From Prolixibacteraceae bacterium (GTDB lineage: Bacteria; Bacteroidota; Bacteroidia; Bacteroidales; Prolixibacteraceae): 64,000 nt of DNA. The stretch is taken from the NCBI GenBank assembly GCA_017998095.1, contig JAGODU010000002.1, positions 1 through 64,000 of the forward strand. Reading direction: 5' to 3'. Of the stretch, positions 1-7,986 are shown one piece after another. The translations under genes were made by a program, and so were the position numbers. The notes beneath the pieces are model-generated. The model saw only the letters and a program-made list of their open reading frames with translations. It did not search any database and was not told the DNA's origin. Numbering within the stretch: the stretch's first letter is position 1; the number at the start of each line of letters is the position of its first letter.

Positions 1-1
1 A

Positions 2-100
2 TTACAAAAAATGATTTTACAGGCACCTACATGGTCAGATTCTGATTTAAATGATTATGACGAAGCCAGGAATCATATCAATAAATCCAGAATTGCATGA
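2..100 (+). CDS. C-terminal end of a probable antitoxin (cut by window edge)
   Basis: An open frame runs in from the left edge and ends at a TGA that overlaps the ATG of the next frame (ATGA). The 32 visible residues are polar and end in an ARNHINKSRI tail, the look of the C-terminus of small VapB-type antitoxins. The four-base overlap with a PIN-domain frame is the usual arrangement of a type II toxin-antitoxin operon. The 5' part lies outside the window, so the family cannot be settled. The function is inferred mainly from the neighbour. Confidence 0.5.
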   Translation, partial: LQKMILQAPTWSDSDLNDYDEARNHINKSRIA

Positions 101-210
101 TTTTACCGGATTCTTCTATATTGATTGAGTTATTTCGCAAGAAGGACAAAGAAAACACTCAATTTTATAGTTTAGCAAAAAAATATATACAATTTAAGGT
201 TTCCGTATAA
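97..210 (+). pseudogene. Truncated VapC-type PIN-domain toxin
   Basis: A 37-codon frame begins with MILPDSSILIELF, the N-terminal strand of PIN-domain RNases with the first catalytic Asp (LPDSS). It continues through QFYSLAKKY and stops at TAA after FKVSV. Intact VapC toxins are about 125-140 residues with four acidic active-site residues; only the first is present here. No remaining PIN sequence is visible downstream before the next promoter. It is therefore a dead remnant, presumably produced by deletion, while its antitoxin frame still runs in from the left. Confidence 0.6.
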
Positions 211-274
211 ATGAAAGCACTCCGTAATCCCCAACTGCAAGTAGCTCTCTCTATTACCTTAAGTTAAGAAACAC

Positions 275-309
275 TTGTATTGTACGGATGAATTATGTAT
301 ATTTGTACG
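275..309 (+). promoter_or_regulatory. Promoter with candidate antitoxin operator for the 326-1002 TA pair
   Basis: TATATTTG at 298-305 matches the Bacteroidota -7 consensus TAnnTTTG. A TTG at 275-277 lies 20 bases upstream, as expected for the -33 element. The heptamer TTGTACG occurs twice (280-286 and 303-309), 23 bp apart, and the second copy overlaps the -7 box. The repeat placement fits autorepression by the antitoxin or the toxin-antitoxin complex. The promoter match is seen; the operator role is inferred. Confidence 0.5.
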
Positions 310-325
310 TATAAACTGATTGGAT

Positions 326-583
326 ATGGACTCAAAACTGACTTTAAAGCTTGATAAGTTCGTGATTGAAAAAGCTAAGGATTATGCTTCCTCACAGAAA
401 AGGAGCTTATCACGGATTATTGAATCCTACCTGAGATCGTTAGTAAATAATGATAATCCAAAAGAAACCGACGATATTGAGATTTCACCATTTGTAAAAA
501 GTATGTCAACCGGTGTTAAAATACCTGCTGATTTTGATTATAAAAAAGAGTACGGTGACTATCTAACAAAGAAATATAAATGA
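326..583 (+). CDS. DUF6364-type antitoxin
   Basis: An 85-residue protein beginning MDSKLTLKLDKFVIEKAKDY. This is the short beta-strand plus helix typical of DUF6364/ribbon-helix-helix-like antitoxins, followed by SLSRIIESYL and an acidic flexible tail that would wrap the toxin. ATG at 326 was preferred over an in-frame TTG two codons earlier. The stop overlaps the start of the PIN toxin (ATGA at 580-583), so the two are translationally coupled. It probably neutralises the toxin and represses the promoter just upstream. Confidence 0.8.
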   Translation: MDSKLTLKLDKFVIEKAKDYASSQKRSLSRIIESYLRSLVNNDNPKETDDIEISPFVKSMSTGVKIPADFDYKKEYGDYLTKKYK

Positions 584-1002
584 TTCCCAAACTATTTATA
601 GACACAAACTTGATGATCGATCTGCTTGGTGAAAGACTTCCATATTATGAATCTATTGCCAGGGTAGCTACATTAGCAGATAGAGGAAAAGTAAAAATGG
701 TGGTATCTGCCTTTTCATATCCTACTGTTTATTATCTGCTTAGTAAATTTGAGCCTTCTGAAAATGTAAAGGAAAAGTTAAGGAAGTTAAGGATAATTTC
801 AGAAATATCGGATTTAGATGAAATTACAGTTGAAAAGGGATTAGCATCTAACTTCAAAGACTTTGAAGATGCTTTGCAATACCATTGTGCCCTAAAGGCT
901 GATTGTGACATCCTTCTGACCAGAAATGCTAAAGATTTTAAGGAATCATCTATACCGGTAATGTCAGCAGAGGAATTTCTACAAACTATCAGAAATAAAT
1001 GA
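580..1002 (+). CDS. PIN-domain toxin ribonuclease (VapC-like)
   Basis: A 140-residue full-length PIN domain. The first acidic residue is in LFIDTNLMIDLL near the N-terminus. A middle acidic patch (DFEDALQYHCALKAD, about residues 90-105) and the late LLTRNAKDF strand complete the Mg-binding site of this RNase fold. PIN toxins cleave RNA, often tRNA or rRNA, and are held inactive by the partner antitoxin. It is translationally coupled to the upstream DUF6364 gene and looks intact, unlike the toxin fragment 370 bp upstream. Confidence 0.85.
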   Translation: MIPKLFIDTNLMIDLLGERLPYYESIARVATLADRGKVKMVVSAFSYPTVYYLLSKFEPSENVKEKLRKLRIISEISDLDEITVEKGLASNFKDFEDALQYHCALKADCDILLTRNAKDFKESSIPVMSAEEFLQTIRNK

Positions 1003-1051
1003 CCTACACCTAATAACCGTTTATTCGTAATTGTGCCATCGGGACGATAGT

Positions 1052-1210
1052 ATGTTAGAAAATGGAATTATTCGCATTAAGTACAGCGTATTTATCCCTC
1101 ATGCCTTAGATGGCACAACCCCCTTAATCAGGGCAATAAAAAACATTGAAGAACTTGAAGAAGAGCGCATGTTTCTGGTAGAGATTGGGAAGGATAAGTT
1201 TCGGTATTGA
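1052..1210 (+). CDS. Small hypothetical frame (52 aa)
   Basis: An ATG-started frame of 52 residues with a charged C-terminal helix (KNIEELEEERMF) and no signal peptide. I do not recognise a family. It could be the end of a deleted larger gene. The first third lies inside an inverted repeat (1031-1118), so part of it may be a repeat element, not coding sequence. No convincing ribosome binding site is seen. Confidence 0.2.
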   Translation: MLENGIIRIKYSVFIPHALDGTTPLIRAIKNIEELEEERMFLVEIGKDKFRY

Positions 1211-1234
1211 TGGATAGAAACTGTTAAAGGTTGA

Positions 1235-1327
1235 AATTCAATTGATATGAGTAATCTTAAACCAGGGCTGTATTCCATTCATATAAAAACAATTGAAAAA
1301 GAGTTGAAATCCCGAAACTTGAAATAG
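1235..1327 (+). pseudogene. Orphan fragment of a T9SS C-terminal sorting domain
   Basis: The frame after the TGA at 1232-1234 reads NSIDMSNLKPGLYSIHIKT and stops at 1325-1327. The pattern (V/I)D-(M/I)S-x-L-x-x-G-(L/I)Y-x-(I/L) is the last strand-turn-strand of type A T9SS sorting tails. No signal peptide or body of a protein precedes it in frame. It is best read as the leftover 3' end of a deleted secreted-protein gene. Confidence 0.5.
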
Positions 1328-1531
1328 AGGGATTCGACAGAGAGCCTATATTAAATCTTCGATTAAATGTATGCCAGACATATTTGGTTAAACCACTCAT
1401 TACAAGAAAACCCAGGAAATTAGAAATGATTTTTTTTATAATATTGTAAAATACTGGAACATTGGCTGAAAGCATAGACATCTGCAACGAAAAGGATATT
1501 TGTATTATTTTTACCCGGAAATTTTAGAAAC

Positions 1532-4039
1532 ATGAAAAAGCTGACATTATTTACACTGATTATAATAGTATGTATATCTTTCAAAAATGAGACTGAAAGC
1601 CAAAAAAACTTTACTTCTAATTTACTGCATTATAACAAACCGGCTTCGGATTGGGTTGGTGCTTTACCTGTAGGTAATGGACGTTTGGGGGCAATGGTGT
1701 TTGGAATTCCTGCTCAAGAGCAAATACAGCTAAATGAGAATACTGTTTGGGCCGGTAGTCCTTACAGAAACGATAATCATAAAATTGCAGATTCTTTACA
1801 ATATCTTAGACAGCTGATTTTTGATGATAAATTTACTGAAGCTGAAGATTTTGCTTGTAAGACTATTACAAGTGAGGGAGCGCAGGGAATGCCCTATCAA
1901 ACTGTCGGTGATTTGTTTTTAGATTTCCCGGGACACGAAAAATACTCAAATTATCATAGAGGCTTAAGCATAGACAGTGCATTAACTTTCTCTTCATATC
2001 AAATTGGCGATGTAGTATATAAACGAGAACTTTTTTCATCTTTCCCTGATCAGGTAATTGTAATGAAAATTACAGCAAGCAAACCTCACGCTTTAAATTT
2101 TTCAACAAGCATTAAAAGACCGGCAAAGACACTAATCTCTATTGAGAAAGGCAACATTTTGCGAATGTCAGGCTCTACTTCTGATCATGAAGGAATAAAG
2201 GGGCAGATAAAATTTGAATCACTTGTAAAAATAGTGACTACAGATGGTACAGTTATCTCAAAAGACACGTCTTTGGTAGTTTCCAAAGCCAGTTCTGCAA
2301 TTATTTATATTTCAATAGCAACCAATTTTAAAAGGTATGACGATATCTCAGGAAATCCTTTAGAAATAGCTACTACTTACCTGAATTCTGCACTAAAGAA
2401 GGATTATAGCGATATGCGAAATGCTCATGTTGCTTTTTATAAGAAATACTTTGATAGGGTAAAAATAAATTTAGGAGTTACTGACTCTATTCATAAGCCA
2501 ACAGATGAAAGGATTAAAGAATTTGCAAAAGCAAATGACCCGCAGTTAGTAGCATTGTACTTTCAATTTGGTCGATACTTATTAATTTCTTCCTCACAAC
2601 CCGGGGGTCAACCTTCAAACTTGCAAGGCTTGTGGAATAATCAGCTATTTCCGCCCTGGGACAGCAAGTACACTATTAATATCAACACAGAAATGAATTA
2701 TTGGCCGGCAGAAGTTACTAACCTTGACGAATTGCATGAACCTTTAATTAAAATGATTAAGGAACTCTCCGTTACAGGTCAGGAAACTGCCCGTAAAATG
2801 TACAATGCAAATGGTTGGGTTGCACATCATAATACCGATCTATGGCGTTTTACCGGAGCGATTGATGGTTCTCCGGGATTATGGCCTTGTGGTGGTGCTT
2901 GGCTTTCACAGCATTTGTGGGAAAAATACGCTTTCAACGGTGATACAATTTATCTTGCTTCTGTTTACCCTGCATTAAAAGGAGCTTCACGTTTCTTTCT
3001 TGATTTTTTAACAGAAGAGCCTACTCATAAATGGTTAGTGCTTAGTCCATCAATGTCTCCTGAAAATGCTCCCTATATGATTCGTAAGCAATGGAAAGTA
3101 ATTGCAGCCGGGACAACTCTCGATAATCAGTTGGTTTTTGATTTATTTTCAAAAACAATTGAAGCAGCAAGTATATTAAAATCGGACTGTCAGCTTATAG
3201 ATTCATTACAAACTGCTTTGTCAAAATTGCCTCCAATGCAAACAGGACATTTTGGACAACTGCAGGAATGGCTTCATGATTGGGATAATCCGGACGATCA
3301 TCACAGGCACGTATCTCATTTATATGGTTTATATCCTTCAAATCAGATTTCACCATACTATACGCCTGAATTATTTAATGCGGCACGTACTTCGCTAATT
3401 CATCGGGGCGACCCTTCTACCGGATGGTCAATGAATTGGAAGATCAATTTATGGGCACGCTTGCAAGATGGTAATCATGCATATAAACTAATAACTAATC
3501 AAATTAGTTTAGTGCCTGATTGTGATTATAACAACATTAATTATGAAGGAGGCGGGGGTACTTATCCAAATATGTTCGATGCACATCCCCCCTTTCAAAT
3601 AGATGGAAATTTTGGTTTTACTGCCGGCATTGCCGAGTTGCTCTTACAAAGTCATGATGGTGCAATACATATTTTACCTGCACTTCCCGATGTTTGGAAG
3701 AATGGTGAAATAAAAGGTTTAAGAGCAAGGGGTGGATTTGAAATACCTGACATGAGTTGGAAAGATAATAAAATAGACAAATTAGTAATAAAATCTTTAT
3801 TGGGAGGTAATTGTAGAATCAGATCTTATTGGCCTTTGGAATCTGACAAAAAAATCACTCTTATTAATAATAACTCCATGAATATCAATTCATTTTATAA
3901 TACACCCAAAATAAAACAACCAATTATTTCTAATACGGAGAAGATTACAAATACTGAAGTTAGAAAAGTGTATGTATATGATATTGATACGAAAAAAGGT
4001 GAAATCATTAATGTAAGCATTTCAAAAAGGATTAATTGA
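1532..4039 (+). CDS. GH95 alpha-L-fucosidase, exported
   Basis: An 835-residue protein with an N-terminal signal sequence, then the GH95 N-terminal domain ([13 protein letters not shown] near residue 47) and an (alpha/alpha)6 barrel. Family active-site motifs are present: NINTEMNYW with Asn383 and Asn385, SPSMSPENA with the general acid Glu511, and DGNFG with Asp691. GH95 enzymes hydrolyse alpha-1,2-linked fucose (or galactose) from host glycans and plant or algal polysaccharides by inversion. No T9SS tail follows, so a periplasmic location is likely. There is no SusC/SusD pair beside it in this window, so it is not in an obvious polysaccharide utilisation locus. Confidence 0.9.
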   Translation: MKKLTLFTLIIIVCISFKNETESQKNFTSNLLHYNKPASDWVGALPVGNGRLGAMVFGIPAQEQIQLNENTVWAGSPYRNDNHKIADSLQYLRQLIFDDKFTEAEDFACKTITSEGAQGMPYQTVGDLFLDFPGHEKYSNYHRGLSIDSALTFSSYQIGDVVYKRELFSSFPDQVIVMKITASKPHALNFSTSIKRPAKTLISIEKGNILRMSGSTSDHEGIKGQIKFESLVKIVTTDGTVISKDTSLVVSKASSAIIYISIATNFKRYDDISGNPLEIATTYLNSALKKDYSDMRNAHVAFYKKYFDRVKINLGVTDSIHKPTDERIKEFAKANDPQLVALYFQFGRYLLISSSQPGGQPSNLQGLWNNQLFPPWDSKYTININTEMNYWPAEVTNLDELHEPLIKMIKELSVTGQETARKMYNANGWVAHHNTDLWRFTGAIDGSPGLWPCGGAWLSQHLWEKYAFNGDTIYLASVYPALKGASRFFLDFLTEEPTHKWLVLSPSMSPENAPYMIRKQWKVIAAGTTLDNQLVFDLFSKTIEAASILKSDCQLIDSLQTALSKLPPMQTGHFGQLQEWLHDWDNPDDHHRHVSHLYGLYPSNQISPYYTPELFNAARTSLIHRGDPSTGWSMNWKINLWARLQDGNHAYKLITNQISLVPDCDYNNINYEGGGGTYPNMFDAHPPFQIDGNFGFTAGIAELLLQSHDGAIHILPALPDVWKNGEIKGLRARGGFEIPDMSWKDNKIDKLVIKSLLGGNCRIRSYWPLESDKKITLINNNSMNINSFYNTPKIKQPIISNTEKITNTEVRKVYVYDIDTKKGEIINVSISKRIN

Positions 4040-4093
4040 CGAAATTCAAGCATATTCTCGTTGATTTAAATATTTCGCATATCAATTTATCAG

Positions 4094-4101
4094 TATCTTT
4101 A
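4094..4101 (+). promoter_or_regulatory. Possible -7 box upstream of the Rieske gene
   Basis: TATCTTTA matches seven of eight positions of TAnnTTTG in the 169-bp gap after the fucosidase gene. It would give a leader of about 100 bases before the ATG at 4209. No clear -33 element is seen, so this is weak. Confidence 0.2.
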
Positions 4102-4208
4102 GGTGTGCAGAACAAAGCCAATATACTTATGGGAAGGAAAAGGCAAAGTTTATATGATTTATAAGTTAGCTAGCCTCAACCGTAAAAAAATAAACAAAAA
4201 GAAAATAT

Positions 4209-5180
4209 ATGATTTACAATCAATGGTATATAGTACTTGACTCTAAGGAGTTAAAAAAGAATAAACCTTTAAAAATTAAAAGGTTCAATGAAAATTTAGT
4301 TATATGGAGAAATGATGACCGGGAAATTTCTTGCATTCTGGATAGATGTTGTCACAGAGGAGCATCTTTGTCATGTGGAAAAATTCATGAGGGAGAAATA
4401 GAATGTCCTTTTCATGGATTCCTTTATGATAAAACAGGAAAAGTTACATTAATTCCTGCCAATGGGAAAAACGCAAAGGTTCCTGAAACAATGAAAGTTA
4501 AATCATTTGAAGCTTATGAAGATTTTGGATATATATGGTTGTGGTACGGAGACAAAGAAAGAATAAGCACAAAACCATTTTATTTTAATGAGCTAAGGGA
4601 TTTTTCATATTCAGGATTTAAAGATAATTGGGCAATACATTATTCAAGAGCAATTGAAAATCAGCTTGATGTTGTTCATTTGCCTTTTGTTCATAAAACC
4701 ACTATAGGAAGAGGGAATAAAACCCTGGTCAATGGACCTGTGGTAATCAGGGAAGATGATTTGATTACTTTTTATGTAAACAATATGGTGGATGATGGAA
4801 AAACCAAACCATTAAAGCCTGTTGAGATTAAGAATTATAAAGATTTTTTTTATCTACAATTTCATTTCCCAAATGTTTGGCAGAACTTTATTTCTGATAA
4901 AATAAGGGTTTCTGCTGCTTTTGTACCAGTTGACGAAGAAAACTCAATTGTTTATATAAGGTTCTATCAAAGATTTATCAAAATACCAATTATTAAGCAT
5001 TTAATAAATTATCTGGGAAAGATTTCAAACATCATAATTTTAAGACAGGACAAAAGAATTGTTATAACTCAATTGCCTAAAAAATCTGAAGTTAAAATGG
5101 ATGAAAGATTAATAATGGGTGACAAACCAATAATAGAATACAGAAAACATCGTGAGGAGCTTATTGAAAAAGCAAAATAA
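4209..5180 (+). CDS. Rieske non-heme iron oxygenase (PaO/vanillate demethylase-like)
   Basis: A 323-residue protein with an N-terminal Rieske [2Fe-2S] domain (C47-x-H49 and C66-x2-H69) and a catalytic domain with the mononuclear iron motif ENQLDVVHLPFVH (D154, H157, H162). This is the alpha subunit of a Rieske oxygenase, which hydroxylates or O/N-demethylates a substrate using O2 and electrons from a separate reductase. No reductase is encoded nearby. Five bases separate it from the MFS exporter gene downstream, so the pair probably form an operon. The substrate is unknown. An O2-using enzyme in an otherwise anaerobic-looking neighbourhood suggests oxygen exposure or acquisition by transfer. 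Confidence 0.85.
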   Translation: MIYNQWYIVLDSKELKKNKPLKIKRFNENLVIWRNDDREISCILDRCCHRGASLSCGKIHEGEIECPFHGFLYDKTGKVTLIPANGKNAKVPETMKVKSFEAYEDFGYIWLWYGDKERISTKPFYFNELRDFSYSGFKDNWAIHYSRAIENQLDVVHLPFVHKTTIGRGNKTLVNGPVVIREDDLITFYVNNMVDDGKTKPLKPVEIKNYKDFFYLQFHFPNVWQNFISDKIRVSAAFVPVDEENSIVYIRFYQRFIKIPIIKHLINYLGKISNIIILRQDKRIVITQLPKKSEVKMDERLIMGDKPIIEYRKHREELIEKAK

Positions 5181-5185
5181 TCAGT

Positions 5186-6559
5186 ATGGAAAACAAAAAC
5201 TCGAACAAATTAATGCTACTCCTTTTTGTTGGGGTACTTATGGGGGCATTGGACATTTCGATTGTCGGGCCTGCTATTCCATCCATTGAAAAAGCTTTAC
5301 AAATTGAAAACTTATATGTAGGATGGATATTTTCAATTTATATTCTTTTGAATTTAATGGGCATATCACTTTTTGCCCGCTTATCTGACATTTTTGGGCG
5401 ACGCAACATTTATATTATTGCATTACTGATTTTTGCAATCGGTTCATTGGTAGTTTCATTTAGTCATAGCTTTTCCATACTGTTGGCAGGCCGGGCCATA
5501 CAAGGCTTTGGTGCAAGTGGTATTTTTCCTGTAGCTACAGCCATCGTTGGTGATCTTTATCCACCCGACAAACGTGGTAAAATGCTTGGGATTATTGGGG
5601 CAGTGTTTGGATTGGCATTTATGATTGGTCCTTTTGTTGCCGGAGTTATGCTTCGCTATTATTCATGGAATTCTTTGTTTATAATTAATGTACCTATAGC
5701 TGCATTACTTATTTATTTCAGCTATAAAATTCTGCCTGCAAAAACAACTAAAGTGACTACTACGATCGACTGGAGCGGGATTATTTTGTTGGGGGCAGGA
5801 CTAGCGGCATTTACTTTTGGAGTGAACAATATTGAAGTCTCAAATCTTAAGTCACTTGTTTCAACTAAGGTTCTTTTACCATTATTTATAGCTATTATAT
5901 CGCTTACAGCACTTTTATTCAGTGAAAAGAAGGCTACAAGTCCTATTCTGAAATTTAGTTTTTTCAGAAACAATCAGATTGTTTTTGCCGGTATTTTAGC
6001 TATAGTTGCCGGTTTGGTTCAGTCAGTTTTTGTTTTTATACCTAAATTTGTGGTAGAGAATTTTCAGGTATCGCCTTCAACAGCAAGTTTTATGCTTACC
6101 CCTTTTGTGCTGGCAACCGCAATTGGTTCACCTGTATTTGGCCGAATGATAGACAAATATGGTGTTAAACCAATTATTATCAGTGGATTGTCTTTCCTTT
6201 TTATTGGGTTTTTACTGCTTTTCACAACTGCAAATAATTTGATTTTATATTACAGTAGCGGAGTAGCTATCGGATTAGGATTGTCGGTACTATCTGGTAG
6301 TTCGTTGCGCTATATCATGCTCAACAATACCGGTGTTGACGATCGTGCTATCAGTCAAGGGATGATAACAATTTTTACAAGTGTTGGTCAGCTTTCGGGT
6401 GCAGCTATTGTAGGTATTGTTTTAGCCATGAAAAGTAATTCGTACAATACATTGTTTTTAGGGTTAAGTATATTATTAGTATTAATAATACTATCTTTTG
6501 TCTTTAAATTTAGAAATGAAAAGATAGAACCAATTAAATCAAAAAAATCAACTAAATAA
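5186..6559 (+). CDS. MFS transporter, DHA2-type drug/proton antiporter
   Basis: A 457-residue polytopic membrane protein with about 14 predicted hydrophobic spans. Motif D1 is present (LDISIVGPAIPSI, near residue 22), as are motif A (ARLSDIFGRRN, near residue 63) and a motif C-like glycine-proline segment (GLAFMIGPFVAG, near residue 146). These define the EmrB/QacA (DHA2) exporters, which expel amphipathic compounds using the proton gradient. It starts five bases after the Rieske oxygenase stop. Export of that enzyme's product or a related toxic compound is a reasonable inference. Confidence 0.85.
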   Translation: MENKNSNKLMLLLFVGVLMGALDISIVGPAIPSIEKALQIENLYVGWIFSIYILLNLMGISLFARLSDIFGRRNIYIIALLIFAIGSLVVSFSHSFSILLAGRAIQGFGASGIFPVATAIVGDLYPPDKRGKMLGIIGAVFGLAFMIGPFVAGVMLRYYSWNSLFIINVPIAALLIYFSYKILPAKTTKVTTTIDWSGIILLGAGLAAFTFGVNNIEVSNLKSLVSTKVLLPLFIAIISLTALLFSEKKATSPILKFSFFRNNQIVFAGILAIVAGLVQSVFVFIPKFVVENFQVSPSTASFMLTPFVLATAIGSPVFGRMIDKYGVKPIIISGLSFLFIGFLLLFTTANNLILYYSSGVAIGLGLSVLSGSSLRYIMLNNTGVDDRAISQGMITIFTSVGQLSGAAIVGIVLAMKSNSYNTLFLGLSILLVLIILSFVFKFRNEKIEPIKSKKSTK

Positions 6560-6591
6560 AAAGGAAATCAAATAAATCAGTAGTTCAGACA

Positions 6592-6831
6592 ATGAGCGAC
6601 CTAATAATATATAACACCCCGGATGGCAAAAAATATAACGTAACGTTTTATTCGCTCGAAATGATTATGGCTATTGGTTTTCGGGTACGTGGGTTACGAG
6701 GCACTCAATTTAGGCAATGGGGAAACCGTAACCTTACGAAAGATGCAAAAGAAATGCTGGGCGATGTGGCCAATATCTGCAGGTTATTTCATGAATTTCA
6801 GGAACATCTATATAATCAGAAAGTGGCGTAG
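6592..6831 (+). pseudogene. Shrunken RhuM-family protein remnant
   Basis: A 79-residue frame. It starts like the RhuM N-terminus (LIIYNTPDGK), jumps straight to the conserved mid-domain signature FYSLEMIMAIGFRVRG...GTQFRQW, and then ends in about 35 residues of low similarity to the family. Intact RhuM proteins are about 330 residues with a DNA-binding-like N-terminal region that is missing here. It therefore looks like an in-frame deletion derivative. It lies between two transporter genes with short spacers (32 and 18 bp) and may still be translated. Function, if any, is unknown. Confidence 0.6.
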
Positions 6832-6849
6832 AATAAGAAATCTTTTAGC

Positions 6850-7800
6850 ATGAAAGTATTTAAGAACCTTGTTGGAATAGAGAGGAAGTTTAAAAATTAC
6901 AACTGGCTTTATTCCATTATTATTTGTGCTTGTTTATTGCCGTTTACATCACCGGCAATTGCCTTATTTATTGGATTAACGCTTTCTGTTATTGGATTGA
7001 GGCATGAAAACATTCATAAGTACACATCAAAAATTCTTCAGGCATCGATTGTTTTAATGGGTTTTGGAATGAGTTTAAATGCCGTAATCTCATCATCAAA
7101 AACGGGTTTTATTGAAACAATAGTTTCTGTAACTACGGTGATGATATTAGGCATTTTGCTTGGAAAACTATTAAAAGTTGAAAAAAACATCACGTTGCTT
7201 ATTGCTTCGGGGACAGCCATCTGCGGAGGTAGTGCCATTGCGGCTATTGCCCCGATAATCAATAGTAAAAACTATCAAAACTCGTTTGCCCTTATCGTGG
7301 TTTTTGTGCTGAATGCCGTTGCTTTGTTTTTGTTCCCTTTTATCGGGCATCAGTTAGGACTAAGCCAGGAAACGTTTGGTAATTGGGCAGCCATAGCCAT
7401 TCACGATACCAGTTCTGTTGTAGGTGCGGGGGCAATTTATGGCGAAGAAGCTTTACAGGTTGCAACAACCGTAAAACTTATTCGTGCTTTGTGGATTATC
7501 CCTTTATCATTGGTGATTGCATTTATGAATAAAGGAAGCGGGAAAAAGTCAATCAAATTTCCGTGGTTTATTTTGTTGTTTGTGCTTGCCATTGTATTTG
7601 CCAATATTTTTCCTGATTTTCAGGAAAGCTATGCTCACTTTAACTGGTTAGGCAAACGCGGGATGGTCATTGCACTGTTCCTGATTGGTTCAAATATATC
7701 AGTTAGAGAGATAAAACAATCAGGTCCTAAAAGTTTTGTACTTGGAATAACTTTATGGGTAGTAATAGCAGTTGGTTCATTGTTCTTTTTAACACGATAG
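6850..7800 (+). CDS. YeiH/UPF0324-family putative sulfate exporter
   Basis: A 316-residue membrane protein of about ten hydrophobic segments. Family motifs include ILQASIVLMGFGMSL, GTAICGGSAIAAIAPII and AIAIHDTSSVVGAGA, which are characteristic of the conserved hypothetical 698 (YeiH) family. Members are annotated as putative sulfate or sulfonate exporters, mainly by association. The gene follows the RhuM remnant by 18 bp. Whether it belongs functionally with the Rieske/MFS pair or only shares their transcript is unclear. Confidence 0.85.
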   Translation: MKVFKNLVGIERKFKNYNWLYSIIICACLLPFTSPAIALFIGLTLSVIGLRHENIHKYTSKILQASIVLMGFGMSLNAVISSSKTGFIETIVSVTTVMILGILLGKLLKVEKNITLLIASGTAICGGSAIAAIAPIINSKNYQNSFALIVVFVLNAVALFLFPFIGHQLGLSQETFGNWAAIAIHDTSSVVGAGAIYGEEALQVATTVKLIRALWIIPLSLVIAFMNKGSGKKSIKFPWFILLFVLAIVFANIFPDFQESYAHFNWLGKRGMVIALFLIGSNISVREIKQSGPKSFVLGITLWVVIAVGSLFFLTR

Positions 7801-7986
7801 GAAATACTAAATTTATGTTTATTATTCATTATTTGTAAAAGCTTTCAGAATTTAATATTAAGTTTGATAGCAATTAAATAGTAGCGTCCCATGTTTATTA
7901 CGAAGAATATTTGCCGGATGTTTTATTCACTTTATGAAGTTTGCAATTTATGAACAAAAACTACAGCTAAAATCAGAAACCAATCT

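Larger units (their letters stand above)
1003..1531. other. 529-bp degenerate spacer with gene fragments
   Basis: No full-length gene is recognisable. The stretch holds a 9-bp inverted repeat (TTGTGCCAT at 1031-1039 against ATGGCACAA at 1110-1118), a 52-codon frame of unknown meaning (1052-1210), and a short frame translating as a T9SS tail (1235-1327). Open frames on the minus strand across this area have no recognisable domain. The segment looks like remains of deleted genes between the toxin-antitoxin locus and the fucosidase. Confidence 0.6.

Noticed and set aside
1257..1487. 76-residue minus-strand frame
   Set aside because: It is a shadow of AT-rich degenerate DNA, partly antisense to the T9SS-tail remnant, with no promoter or binding site.
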